From an uncultured Atopostipes sp. (GTDB taxonomy: Bacteria > Bacillota > Bacilli > Lactobacillales > Carnobacteriaceae_A), in NCBI GenBank assembly GCA_947296835.1, contig CAMYQS010000065.1:1-7338 (forward strand): DNA of 7,338 bases, given 5' to 3'. The first letter of the stretch is position 1. Each line of letters begins with the position of its first letter. The notes below the pieces were generated by a model. That model worked only from the letters and a program-made list of their open reading frames with translations, was not told where the DNA came from and ran no database searches. This document shows positions 1 through 4,696 of this stretch, one piece after another. The position numbers were made by a program, and so were the translations under genes.

Positions 1-57
1 CAAGACATTACAGACATCACGAAATTAGATGGTGATAACCGAAACGTGAATGCGTAA
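1..57 (+). CDS. 3' end of an unidentified gene (partial)
   Basis: Frame 1 is open from the window edge and ends with TAA at 55-57, giving 18 residues (QDITDITKLDGDNRNVNA). The other two plus frames hit stops inside this stretch. The tail is polar and is not one I recognise; it does not look like the end of TadA, the gene often found upstream of the SRP RNA gene in Firmicutes. There is no terminator between this stop and the acetyltransferase start 25 nt downstream, so the two genes may share a transcript. The assignment rests only on an open frame at the window edge. Confidence 0.45.
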   Translation, partial: QDITDITKLDGDNRNVNA

Positions 58-81
58 ATAATTTAGTTAGGGTGTGTAAGG

Positions 82-642
82 ATGGATAATTTAAATTTAT
101 ATTTGGCGGTGAATAATCAATTGGAGACAGAACGTTTACGTTTGAGACCGGTGACTTTAGCGGATGCGGAAGATATGTTTGAGTATGCTTCGCGTGAAGA
201 CAATACGTATTATGTTTTCAATACGCATCGGACACTGGCTGACACCCAGTTTTCAATAGCGAATTATTTCATGATGAATCCCTTAGGGAAATATGGAATC
301 GAATTAAAAGGCGAGAAGAAATTAATAGGCACTATTGATCTGCGAGTCGATATGAAAAAAGGTAAGGCTGAAATTGGTTATATCCTAAATCAAGCGTATT
401 CCAAAAAGGGCTATGCGACTGAAGCAGCTGAGAAGTTATTAGCCTTTGCTTTTGAAACACTTGAATTAGAGAAAGTTGTTACATCATGTGACTCTCGGAA
501 TACACCTTCAGAAGCCGTTATGAAACGATTAGGAATGCAAAAAGAAGGTCTATCCCGTCATCATGAAATTTGGAAAAATGGCGAATGGATCGATATGCTA
601 TTTTATAGTATTTTAAAAGATGACTATTTTAGCCAGAAATAG
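82..642 (+). CDS. GNAT-family N-acetyltransferase, RimJ/RimL type
   Basis: This 186-aa protein is predicted to transfer an acetyl group from acetyl-CoA to an amine, either a protein N-terminus or a small molecule; the substrate cannot be read from the sequence. It opens with the typical RimJ/RimL start (ETERLRLRPVTLADAEDM, about residues 15-32). The central strand LIGTIDLRV lies at 81-89 and AEIGYILNQAYSKKGYAT at 96-113. The KKGYA segment there (108-112) is the loop that holds the acetyl-CoA pyrophosphate. The family's N-x-x-S motif (N140, S143) is followed by an RLGMQKEG segment (149-156). Length is normal for the family. The ATG at 82 has only a modest AGGGTG site (69-74) eight bases upstream, and the AAGG touching the ATG is too close to help. 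No other start fits better. It is cytoplasmic, with no signal peptide or membrane segment, and may be co-transcribed with the upstream partial gene. Confidence 0.9.
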   Translation: MDNLNLYLAVNNQLETERLRLRPVTLADAEDMFEYASREDNTYYVFNTHRTLADTQFSIANYFMMNPLGKYGIELKGEKKLIGTIDLRVDMKKGKAEIGYILNQAYSKKGYATEAAEKLLAFAFETLELEKVVTSCDSRNTPSEAVMKRLGMQKEGLSRHHEIWKNGEWIDMLFYSILKDDYFSQK

Positions 643-668
643 TACGCATTTTACTGAGAGATTCTGTG

Positions 669-687
669 ATTTGGATTAAATCCAAAT
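669..687. repeat. Short inverted repeat downstream of the acetyltransferase
   Basis: ATTTGGAT and ATCCAAAT form a perfect 8-bp stem around a TAA loop. It lies between the acetyltransferase stop and the SRP RNA promoter. A run of five T comes only after about 10 further bases, so it could be a weak terminator for the acetyltransferase or a protein-binding palindrome. The sequence does not decide between these. Confidence 0.4.
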
Positions 688-692
688 AAGAC

Positions 693-721
693 TAGATTTT
701 TAAAATTGCCTGTGGTACAAT
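693..721 (+). promoter_or_regulatory. Promoter of the SRP RNA gene (extended -10)
   Basis: The -10 box TACAAT (716-721) is preceded by TGG, which makes the extended -10 TGGTACAAT. A weak -35 (TAGATT, 693-698) sits 17 bp upstream. The predicted transcription start near 728 falls just ahead of the conserved SRP RNA helix, which supports this promoter. Confidence 0.7.
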
Positions 722-727
722 ATATCT

Positions 728-822
728 TGCCGCAAGGCCGCATGACGATGGCGAACGCGCGAACCGTGTCAGGTCCGGAAGGAAGCAGCACTAAGTGTTG
801 TTCGCTATGTGTTATGTGTTAC
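728..822 (+). ncRNA. ffs: Small (4.5S-type) signal recognition particle RNA
   Basis: This RNA scaffolds the SRP and binds Ffh, targeting nascent membrane and secreted proteins to the Sec translocon. The conserved domain IV core is plain: GTGTCAGG at 766-773, then a GGAA tetraloop (777-780) closed by CC/GG, then GGAAGCAGCAC on the 3' side (781-791). Below it, GCGAAC (751-756) pairs with GTTCGC (800-805). The helix continues outward through 739-750 with 806-818, interrupted by a small internal loop. Only about 10-25 nt precede the helix after the promoter, so this is the small hairpin form lacking the Alu domain of the roughly 270-nt Bacillus RNA. The 5' end is set from the promoter and the 3' end is approximate; the primary transcript probably runs to the terminator at 870. 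Confidence 0.93.
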
Positions 823-834
823 ATAAACGATAAC

Positions 835-870
835 AAATCCGTTGAAGAGAAATCTTCAGCGGATTTTTTT
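835..870 (+). terminator. Rho-independent terminator of the SRP RNA gene
   Basis: A 14-bp stem pairs 835-848 with 853-866 around a GAAA tetraloop, with one G-T pair, and runs into seven T (864-870). It is a strong canonical terminator 13 nt beyond the SRP RNA helix. Confidence 0.93.
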
Positions 871-922
871 CGTTCTTTGGTGAAATGAAAATAAAATATT
901 TGATTTAAAGTATTTAACCGCC

Positions 923-963
923 AAATATTTTAAAATCTACTTAAAGTAAAATATCCACCCGCC
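923..963. repeat. 41-bp direct repeat, unit left of the IS
   Basis: This complete unit runs from AAATATTTTAAAAT through CTTAAAGTAAAATAT to CCACCCGCC. It matches the units at 2360-2482 with only a few changes. A shorter, degenerate relative precedes it (about 887-922, sharing TTTAAAGTA and ending CCGCC), and its GCC lies exactly 41 bp before the GCC of this unit. The array begins only about 15-20 bp after the SRP RNA terminator. The IS inserted 4 bp past the end of this unit. Confidence 0.88.
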
Positions 964-967
964 ATAT
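964..967. repeat. Left target-site duplication of the IS (ATAT)
   Basis: ATAT here is repeated at 2360-2363 on the other side of the IS. In the uninterrupted array the GCC end of one unit is followed by ATAT once, so the second copy is the duplication made by transposition. Because the next base is T, a 3-bp duplication (ATA) with the IS starting at 967 fits equally well. Confidence 0.75.
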
Positions 968-1050
968 TGGACCACCGTCAAGAAAGTAGACACGTAATTA
1001 CGCAAAAAAACCAAGAGATTCTACAAGGAAAAGAAAAGTGGTGACTGCTC

Positions 1051-1917
1051 TTATCCTACCAATAGATACGGAATTAAATTAGTATCGCTTATTTGTGGTT
1101 CACCTCGCTCAAATTGATTCGGAGAGAGGTAATTGTTGTGAGAGTGCCTTCTTTTTTCATTATAGAAAGAGACAATATACCAATTAATGGATGAAATAGC
1201 TTCAGCTTTTTTCTTATATTTGCGACGATAAACTAATTCTTTTTTGATTGTTGCGAAGAAAGTTTCAGCACAAGCGTTATCGTACGGGTTACCTTTACGA
1301 CTCATACTCCCTAAAGCATCTATTTCCTCTAGTTTTTCACGGTAATCGTGTGACGCATATTGACTCCCACGATCAGAATGGATTATCAAATCTTTTCCTG
1401 GTTTCCGAGAGGAAATGGCCATCTGTAACGCTAAAAGAGGTAATTCCTTTTGCATATGATCCGCGATATGCCATCCGACTATTTTTCGAGAGTACAAGTC
1501 TAAAATAATTGCCAAGTATATCCAGCCTTCTGTTGTCCAGATATAAGTAATATCACTAACCCAAACCTGATTCGGTTTATTGGCTTTGAAATTCTGTCGA
1601 AGTAAATTCTCAAAAATAGGATGATTATGATTAGAATCTGTTGTTATAGTATATGGACTATTCGGTGTTGCTGTAAGTCCTAAACTATTCATATAACGAC
1701 CAACTGTCCGTTCAGAAACTTTTATACCACTGCCTAGTAATTCTTTATGAATACGAACGGCGCCATAGGTGCCATAGCTTTCATGGAAAATCCGGACAAT
1801 TAATTCCTTGATTTCAGTCCTACGGAGTTCAGTTGTCGTTGGATCACTTAACTTTTTATTTATCCATTTATAATATCCGCTTCTTGATACTTCGAGAACT
1901 TCGCACATTTCCTTCAC
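1051..1917 (-). CDS. IS3-family transposase OrfB (DDE integrase domain)
   Basis: This is the catalytic half of the transposase; it cuts and joins the IS ends using a DDE metal-binding triad. An N-terminal helical domain (HTH_21-like, SRSGYYKW at 11-18, YGTYGAVRIHKEL at 48-60) leads into an rve-type RNase H-like core. The catalytic residues are D122 (SDITYIW), D182 (HSDRGSQY) and E218 (NACAETFF), with K225 seven residues after the Glu. The 35 residues between D182 and E218 give the DD(35)E spacing typical of IS3. The stand-alone reading starts at a GTG (1917), but the frame stays open upstream to about 2001. It is therefore probably translated mainly as a fusion with OrfA (see the frameshift entry), and the GTG may not be a real start. 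No frameshift or stop interrupts it. Confidence 0.92.
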   Translation of the reverse strand: MKEMCEVLEVSRSGYYKWINKKLSDPTTTELRRTEIKELIVRIFHESYGTYGAVRIHKELLGSGIKVSERTVGRYMNSLGLTATPNSPYTITTDSNHNHPIFENLLRQNFKANKPNQVWVSDITYIWTTEGWIYLAIILDLYSRKIVGWHIADHMQKELPLLALQMAISSRKPGKDLIIHSDRGSQYASHDYREKLEEIDALGSMSRKGNPYDNACAETFFATIKKELVYRRKYKKKAEAISSINWYIVSFYNEKRRHSHNNYLSPNQFERGEPQISDTNLIPYLLVG

Positions 1918-1955
1918 GGTAAATTCTTCTTGATTTTCTTCAATCGTTTGGAAGT

Positions 1956-2285
1956 TTACTCGTGGTTCTCTGTGAAAACGTGCATAGCTTTTTTTAGTAT
2001 TTTATTTTCTCTTTTAAGGCGTTCGTTTTCTTTAGCCATTTCTTTAGCTTCTTTTTCATAATCTTTAGGAGTCTTATAAACCGTTGTTTTTTGTTTCTCG
2101 CGTTTTTTCATCTGTTTCTCCACCCAGCCACTATTATTTTTGTAGTCTTTCACCCATCGATGGATTGATGAATACGATATGTTTAACTCTCTTGAAAGTT
2201 CGCTCATCTTCCTGCCTTCTTCAACGACCATTCTTGATACATATTCCCTATATTCAAGTTCATAAACTTCGCTCAAATTGAACAC
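1956..2285 (-). CDS. IS3-family transposase OrfA (HTH and leucine zipper)
   Basis: This 109-aa protein is the DNA-recognition part of the transposase and, alone, usually acts as a repressor in IS3 elements. A Tnp_1/Transposase_8-type helix-turn-helix covers about residues 10-46 (KMSELSRELNISYSSIHRWV at 26-45). A basic linker follows, then a coiled coil (about 78-100, AKENERLKRENKILKKAM) that mediates oligomerisation. The start is GTG at 2285: an in-frame TAG lies three codons upstream, and related OrfA proteins begin with similar residues. The AGAAGGG site (2287-2293) is only one base from that GTG, so the TTG at 2276, with 10-base spacing, is an alternative. It overlaps the OrfB frame by about 46 bases. 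Confidence 0.9.
   Translation of the reverse strand: MFNLSEVYELEYREYVSRMVVEEGRKMSELSRELNISYSSIHRWVKDYKNNSGWVEKQMKKREKQKTTVYKTPKDYEKEAKEMAKENERLKRENKILKKAMHVFTENHE
1989..1995 (-). other. Probable -1 programmed frameshift site joining OrfA and OrfB
   Basis: On the minus strand the message reads CTA AAA AAA GCT in the OrfA frame, so the heptamer A-AAA-AAA is a classic -1 slippery site. Slipping back one base after OrfA codon 99 continues as AGC TAT GCA in the OrfB frame, which is open from here to TAA at 1051. The product would be about 411 aa (99 from OrfA, 312 from OrfB), and the junction (KK followed by SYARFHREPRVNF) resembles other IS3 OrfAB fusions. Frameshifting itself is inferred from the family, not shown. 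Confidence 0.8.
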
Positions 2286-2312
2286 GCCCTTCTAATCTAT
2301 TTTAAAAGTATT

Positions 2313-2341
2313 TGTATAACTTTGCTAATAGTACGTGTCCA
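2313..2341 (-). promoter_or_regulatory. Transposase promoter inside the right IS end
   Basis: Reading the minus strand, TGGACA (2341-2336, five of six matches to the -35 consensus) is followed after 17 bp by TATACA (2318-2313). The OrfA start is about 28 bp further on. The -35 box lies within the inverted-repeat block GTGGACACG, as is common for IS3 elements. Confidence 0.6.
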
Positions 2342-2359
2342 CTATTTAGTCTATATCAA

Positions 2360-2523
2360 ATATATTTTAAAAACTTCTTAAAGTAAAATATCCACCCGCC
2401 ATATATTTTAAAATCTTCTTAAAGTAAAGTATCTATCTGCCATATATTTTAAAATCCTCCTAAAGTAAAATATCCATCCGCCGTATATTTTAAAATTTTC
2501 TTAATGTAAAATATTGTGTCAGG
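2360..2523. repeat. 41-bp direct repeat array right of the IS (three full units and a partial)
   Basis: Units at 2360-2400, 2401-2441 and 2442-2482 follow one another without spacers; their GCC ends fall at 2398, 2439 and 2480, an exact 41-bp period. A fourth copy (2483 to about 2514) keeps the first 32 bases and then diverges. Each unit has a palindromic ATTTTAAAAT near its start. It also has an inverted pair, ATATTTTA and TAAAATAT, that could form an 8-bp stem, and a GC-richer tail near CCACCCGCC. Variation is mostly scattered single-base change. ATAT at 2360-2363 doubles as the right target duplication of the IS. The array is non-coding as far as I can see, and its function is unknown. Confidence 0.9.
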
Positions 2524-2599
2524 AACTGTATTGAATAATTTCAAAGAGTATATAAATCTCAAGGAATATAAATTGATTATCAGAATTGACTCATTTGTA

Positions 2600-2611
2600 C
2601 TGTATATACAG
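2600..2611. promoter_or_regulatory. Perfect 12-bp palindrome, candidate operator of the AbrB-like gene
   Basis: CTGTATATACAG is a perfect inverted repeat lying 9 bp upstream of the AGGAG site of the next gene. A -35-like TTGACT (2586-2591) lies just upstream, but no convincing -10 stands at the right spacing; the best TATA-like boxes fall inside the palindrome at too short a distance. AbrB/MazE proteins bind DNA as dimers and often repress their own gene, so autoregulation here is a reasonable inference. CTGT-N4-ACAG resembles the enterobacterial LexA box but has a shorter spacer. Confidence 0.5.
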
Positions 2612-2633
2612 ATAAGTGAGAGGAGTTTGTATC

Positions 2634-2963
2634 GTGAGTGAGACAGAAGGGAAATATGCTGTAAACATCGCCCAAAGTGATAAGAAGGCTAGTACAGTAG
2701 TAGATAGTTTTAAAGTAAGAAAAAGTGGTAATAGTAGTATTGTGACGGTGCCGAATGTTGTTAAAGAGACACTAAATGTGAAAGACGGCGAAAAAATTCA
2801 GTATATTACTATTAAAGATGAAAATGATGAATCGATTGTTGTGATCAAAAAAATGGATTTAGATAACACTACAGATAGTCATATTGATAAGGATGTAAAG
2901 AAATTGTTAGAGCAGACTCATAAGAAATATGATGATATTTTTACAGCATTAGCAGAGCTGTAA
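2634..2963 (+). CDS. AbrB/MazE-like (SpoVT-AbrB domain) DNA-binding protein, orphan antitoxin-like
   Basis: This 109-aa cytoplasmic protein probably binds DNA as a swapped-hairpin dimer and acts as a transcription regulator or antitoxin. The SpoVT-AbrB domain covers about residues 25-73: KVRKSGNSSIVTVP (27-40), then NVVKETLNVKDGEKIQY (41-57) and a closing strand ESIVVIKK (66-73). A charged C-terminal helix follows (86-109, VKKLLEQTHKKYDDIFTAL), like the toxin-binding tail of MazE/PemI antitoxins. I chose GTG at 2634 because AGGAG (2621-2625) sits eight bases upstream; the in-frame GTG at 2616 lies upstream of that site and would add six residues (MRGVCI). Nothing resembling MazF/PemK follows within 140 bp, and the next gene is convergent, so any toxin has been lost or lies elsewhere. 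It could equally be a stand-alone regulator. Confidence 0.8.
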   Translation: MSETEGKYAVNIAQSDKKASTVVDSFKVRKSGNSSIVTVPNVVKETLNVKDGEKIQYITIKDENDESIVVIKKMDLDNTTDSHIDKDVKKLLEQTHKKYDDIFTALAEL

Positions 2964-3061
2964 GTTGAGGTACTTAATAGCCGAAAAGATAATTTTAAAA
3001 CCAACAGCCTGATCTGAAAGTTAACACTCCCTCCGACCAAGCTATTTTGTATTCAACATAA
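2964..3061. other. Short intergenic stretch without recognised genes
   Basis: Between the AbrB-like stop and the hairpin at 3062 there is no credible reading frame and no toxin remnant I can recognise. AATAGC (2976-2981) and GCTATT (3041-3046) are complementary but 59 bases apart, so I do not call a structure. This is where a toxin gene would be expected if the upstream gene were half of a MazEF/PemIK pair. Confidence 0.5.
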
Positions 3062-3094
3062 AACTCCTCTTCCATTATTTTAGAAAGAGGAGTT
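3054..3094 (-). terminator. Terminator of the aldehyde dehydrogenase gene
   Basis: AACTCCTCTT (3062-3071) and AAGAGGAGTT (3085-3094) form a perfect 10-bp stem with a 13-base loop. Read on the minus strand it follows the dehydrogenase stop by 13 bases and runs into GTTTTATGTT, a fair T-rich tail. On the plus strand the tail is poor in T, so it would end transcription from the AbrB-like gene less well. Confidence 0.75.
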
Positions 3095-3107
3095 CTACAA
3101 TATCCTT

Positions 3108-4514
3108 TTAGATAAAAATCGCTTTAATTTCAAGGTAGTCTTTTACTCCAAAGATGCCGTTCTCGCGTCCACGTCCGGATTGTTTGTAGCCTCCGAATGG
3201 TGCACTTGAAACTCGTTCAGCACCGTTCACGATAATGTTACCAGTTCTCAGTTGACGGGCGACTTCGATGGCTTCATCTTTTGGTCCGACGACTGCGCCG
3301 GATAAACCGTAGACAATGTCGTTACCTATTTCAACTGCTTCTTCGACCGTATCATAAGTGAGCACCGTTAATACCGGTCCGAAAATTTCTTCTTGGGAAA
3401 TTTTCATATCGTTAGTCGCATTCACAAATACGGTTGGCTCGACAAAGTAGCCTGGGCCATCGATTTTATTGCCTCCGACTAAGATGTCAGCACCTTCCGC
3501 TTTACCTTCTTCGATATACTCCATTACGGTATCGCGCTGGTCAGCTGAAACAAGTGGTCCAACTTTAATATCGTCTTTTGTCGGATCACCGACAGTTACT
3601 TCAGTTTCATAGAAATCTAAAATATGTTGTTTCGTTTCTTCTAAATCATCTTTTGGTACAAGCAAGCGTGTTAAGGCCGTACAGGTTTGACCTTGATTAT
3701 TCAGCACCGTGTTTATGGCTTGTTTGACTGCAGCTTTTAAGTCACCGCCTTTTAGATAAATAAGCGGTGATTTTCCGCCTAACTCTAAGACGATTTGTTT
3801 AATACCATGCGCAGCTTTTTCATACATTTGCGTACCAACCGCAGTTGAACCAGTGAATGAAATGACATCCACGTCTTCATGCCCAGCTAAGTAGTCACCT
3901 GTCGTGCTTCCGCTTCCAGTTACTAAGTTGAAGACTCCCTTTGGAAAACCAACTTCGTCCATAATTTCAGCATAGATAATAGCGGTTAGGGGTGTGTTAC
4001 TTGCGGGCTTCAATACCGCCGTGTTTCCGGCTAGTAGTGCTGGAACAACCTTCCGCTCAATTTGAAGTAGGGGATAGTTCCACGGGGTAATACAAGCGAC
4101 GACACCGTATCCTTCTTCGATAATTTGCGCATTTTCAATCATATACTCAAAGTCATGTTCTTTTACGGCGTCAATCGTTGCTCTAATTTCACTCAAAGGT
4201 AGGCCCACTTGCCCGTCCATTGCGAATTTTTTTCCGGCACCTAATTCAGCCACAATCGTATCTGCGATTTCTTCTTTGCGTGCATTAATTGCCTCATCGA
4301 ACTTTTCCATTAATGCAATGCGCTCTTTAATCGGCGTTGCATTCCACGCTGGGAAGGCTGCTTTAGCTGCAGCGACGGCTGTATCGATATCATCCGCCGT
4401 ACCCACCGGGACGTTCGCGATGACTTCTTCTGTTGCGGGATTTAGAACATCGGCAATGTCATTACCTGTTGAATCGATCCATTCACCATTTATATAGAGT
4501 TGTTTCGTTTTCAA
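3108..4514 (-). CDS. NAD(P)-dependent aldehyde dehydrogenase family protein
   Basis: This 468-aa soluble enzyme is predicted to oxidise an aldehyde to its acid with NAD or NADP; the natural substrate cannot be read from the sequence. Landmarks follow the family order: oxyanion Asn in PWNYPLL (N146), cofactor Lys in LKPASNTP (K169), Rossmann loop SFTGSTAVG (219-227), general base in LELGGKSP (E244), nucleophile in GQTCTALTR (C278), and EEIFGPV (E376) binding the nicotinamide ribose. PFGGYKQSGRGRE (439-451) is the usual C-terminal signature. All key residues are present and length is normal. From memory it most resembles the staphylococcal SSP0762/CddD-like subgroup. The start is TTG (4514), preceded by a strong AGGAGG (4523-4528) eight bases upstream; no ATG competes. 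It is a single-gene unit, divergent from the polyphosphate kinase and convergent with the AbrB-like gene. Confidence 0.93.
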   Translation of the reverse strand: MKTKQLYINGEWIDSTGNDIADVLNPATEEVIANVPVGTADDIDTAVAAAKAAFPAWNATPIKERIALMEKFDEAINARKEEIADTIVAELGAGKKFAMDGQVGLPLSEIRATIDAVKEHDFEYMIENAQIIEEGYGVVACITPWNYPLLQIERKVVPALLAGNTAVLKPASNTPLTAIIYAEIMDEVGFPKGVFNLVTGSGSTTGDYLAGHEDVDVISFTGSTAVGTQMYEKAAHGIKQIVLELGGKSPLIYLKGGDLKAAVKQAINTVLNNQGQTCTALTRLLVPKDDLEETKQHILDFYETEVTVGDPTKDDIKVGPLVSADQRDTVMEYIEEGKAEGADILVGGNKIDGPGYFVEPTVFVNATNDMKISQEEIFGPVLTVLTYDTVEEAVEIGNDIVYGLSGAVVGPKDEAIEVARQLRTGNIIVNGAERVSSAPFGGYKQSGRGRENGIFGVKDYLEIKAIFI

Positions 4515-4561
4515 AAAAACTTCCTCCTCTTAACCTTTTTCCTCTTACTGTTTACGCTTTC

Positions 4562-4590
4562 ATTGTCTCAAGATTATTTCATCAATGCAA
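4562..4590 (-). promoter_or_regulatory. Possible promoter of the aldehyde dehydrogenase gene
   Basis: Reading the minus strand, TTGCAT (4590-4585) and GACAAT (4567-4562) are 17 bp apart and lie about 50 bp upstream of the TTG start. Both boxes are imperfect, so this is a candidate only. Confidence 0.4.
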
Positions 4591-4598
4591 AGAGTATG

Positions 4599-4611
4599 CC
4601 CACTATGTGGG
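4599..4611. promoter_or_regulatory. Inverted repeat CCCAC-TAT-GTGGG in the divergent intergenic region
   Basis: A 5-bp perfect inverted repeat with a 3-base centre sits 9 bp behind the candidate -35 of the dehydrogenase and about 30-40 bp ahead of the candidate boxes for the polyphosphate kinase. Its position between divergent genes suits an operator, but it is short and could be chance. Confidence 0.3.
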
Positions 4612-4624
4612 AGAGCGGTATTAT

Positions 4625-4653
4625 TTTAATATTTAAGTGGATTGACGTATGAT
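4625..4653 (+). promoter_or_regulatory. Possible promoter of the polyphosphate kinase gene
   Basis: TATGAT (4648-4653, five of six matches to the -10 consensus) lies 17 bp after a weak TTTAAT (4625-4630) and about 44 bp ahead of the start codon. A better-looking TTGACG (4642-4647) has no -10 at workable spacing. Confidence 0.4.
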
Positions 4654-4696
4654 AAAGATAACAATGATGCGGAAGTGAGAAGAGAAAGGTGAGACT

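Larger units (their letters stand above)
968..2359 (-). mobile_element. Complete IS3-family insertion sequence, about 1392 bp
   Basis: This is a whole insertion sequence with two overlapping transposase frames on the minus strand and imperfect inverted ends. Reading inward, the left end is TGGACCACC and on to AAAGTAGACACGTA (981-994); the right end is TTGATATAGAC and on to AATAGTGGACACGTA. The best shared block is AGTNGACACGTA, offset by two bases between the ends. The boundaries come from the host array: deleting this segment plus one ATAT joins the 41-bp repeats in perfect register. Ends are uncertain by one base each (967/968 and 2358/2359). Intact frames, slippery run, promoter and target duplication point to a fairly recent and possibly active insertion. 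It is transcribed toward the SRP RNA gene, opposite to both neighbours. Confidence 0.9.

Noticed and set aside
706..888. A 60-codon open frame across the SRP RNA gene and its terminator
   Set aside because: It overlaps the conserved SRP RNA domain IV and the terminator stem, has no ribosome binding site and no recognisable protein features.
1248..2281. Plus-strand open frames inside the insertion sequence
   Set aside because: They lie antisense to OrfA and OrfB and have no family motifs or start signals.
887..2523. CRISPR array
   Set aside because: The 41-bp units are contiguous, with no unique spacers between them, and there are no cas genes. It is a tandem direct repeat.
2600..2611. LexA/SOS box
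   Set aside because: CTGT-N4-ACAG has half the spacer of the enterobacterial LexA site and does not match the Gram-positive GAAC-N4-GTTC box.
2616..2633. Upstream GTG start for the AbrB-like protein
   Set aside because: The AGGAG ribosome binding site (2621-2625) lies inside this extension, so the GTG at 2634 is the better start.
4276..4636. Plus-strand open frames over the start of the aldehyde dehydrogenase gene
   Set aside because: They are antisense to a well-supported coding region, lack ribosome binding sites and encode nothing recognisable.
4642..4664. TTGACG as the -35 of the polyphosphate kinase promoter
   Set aside because: No -10-like hexamer lies 16-18 bp downstream; the nearest AT-rich boxes are only 11-12 bp away.
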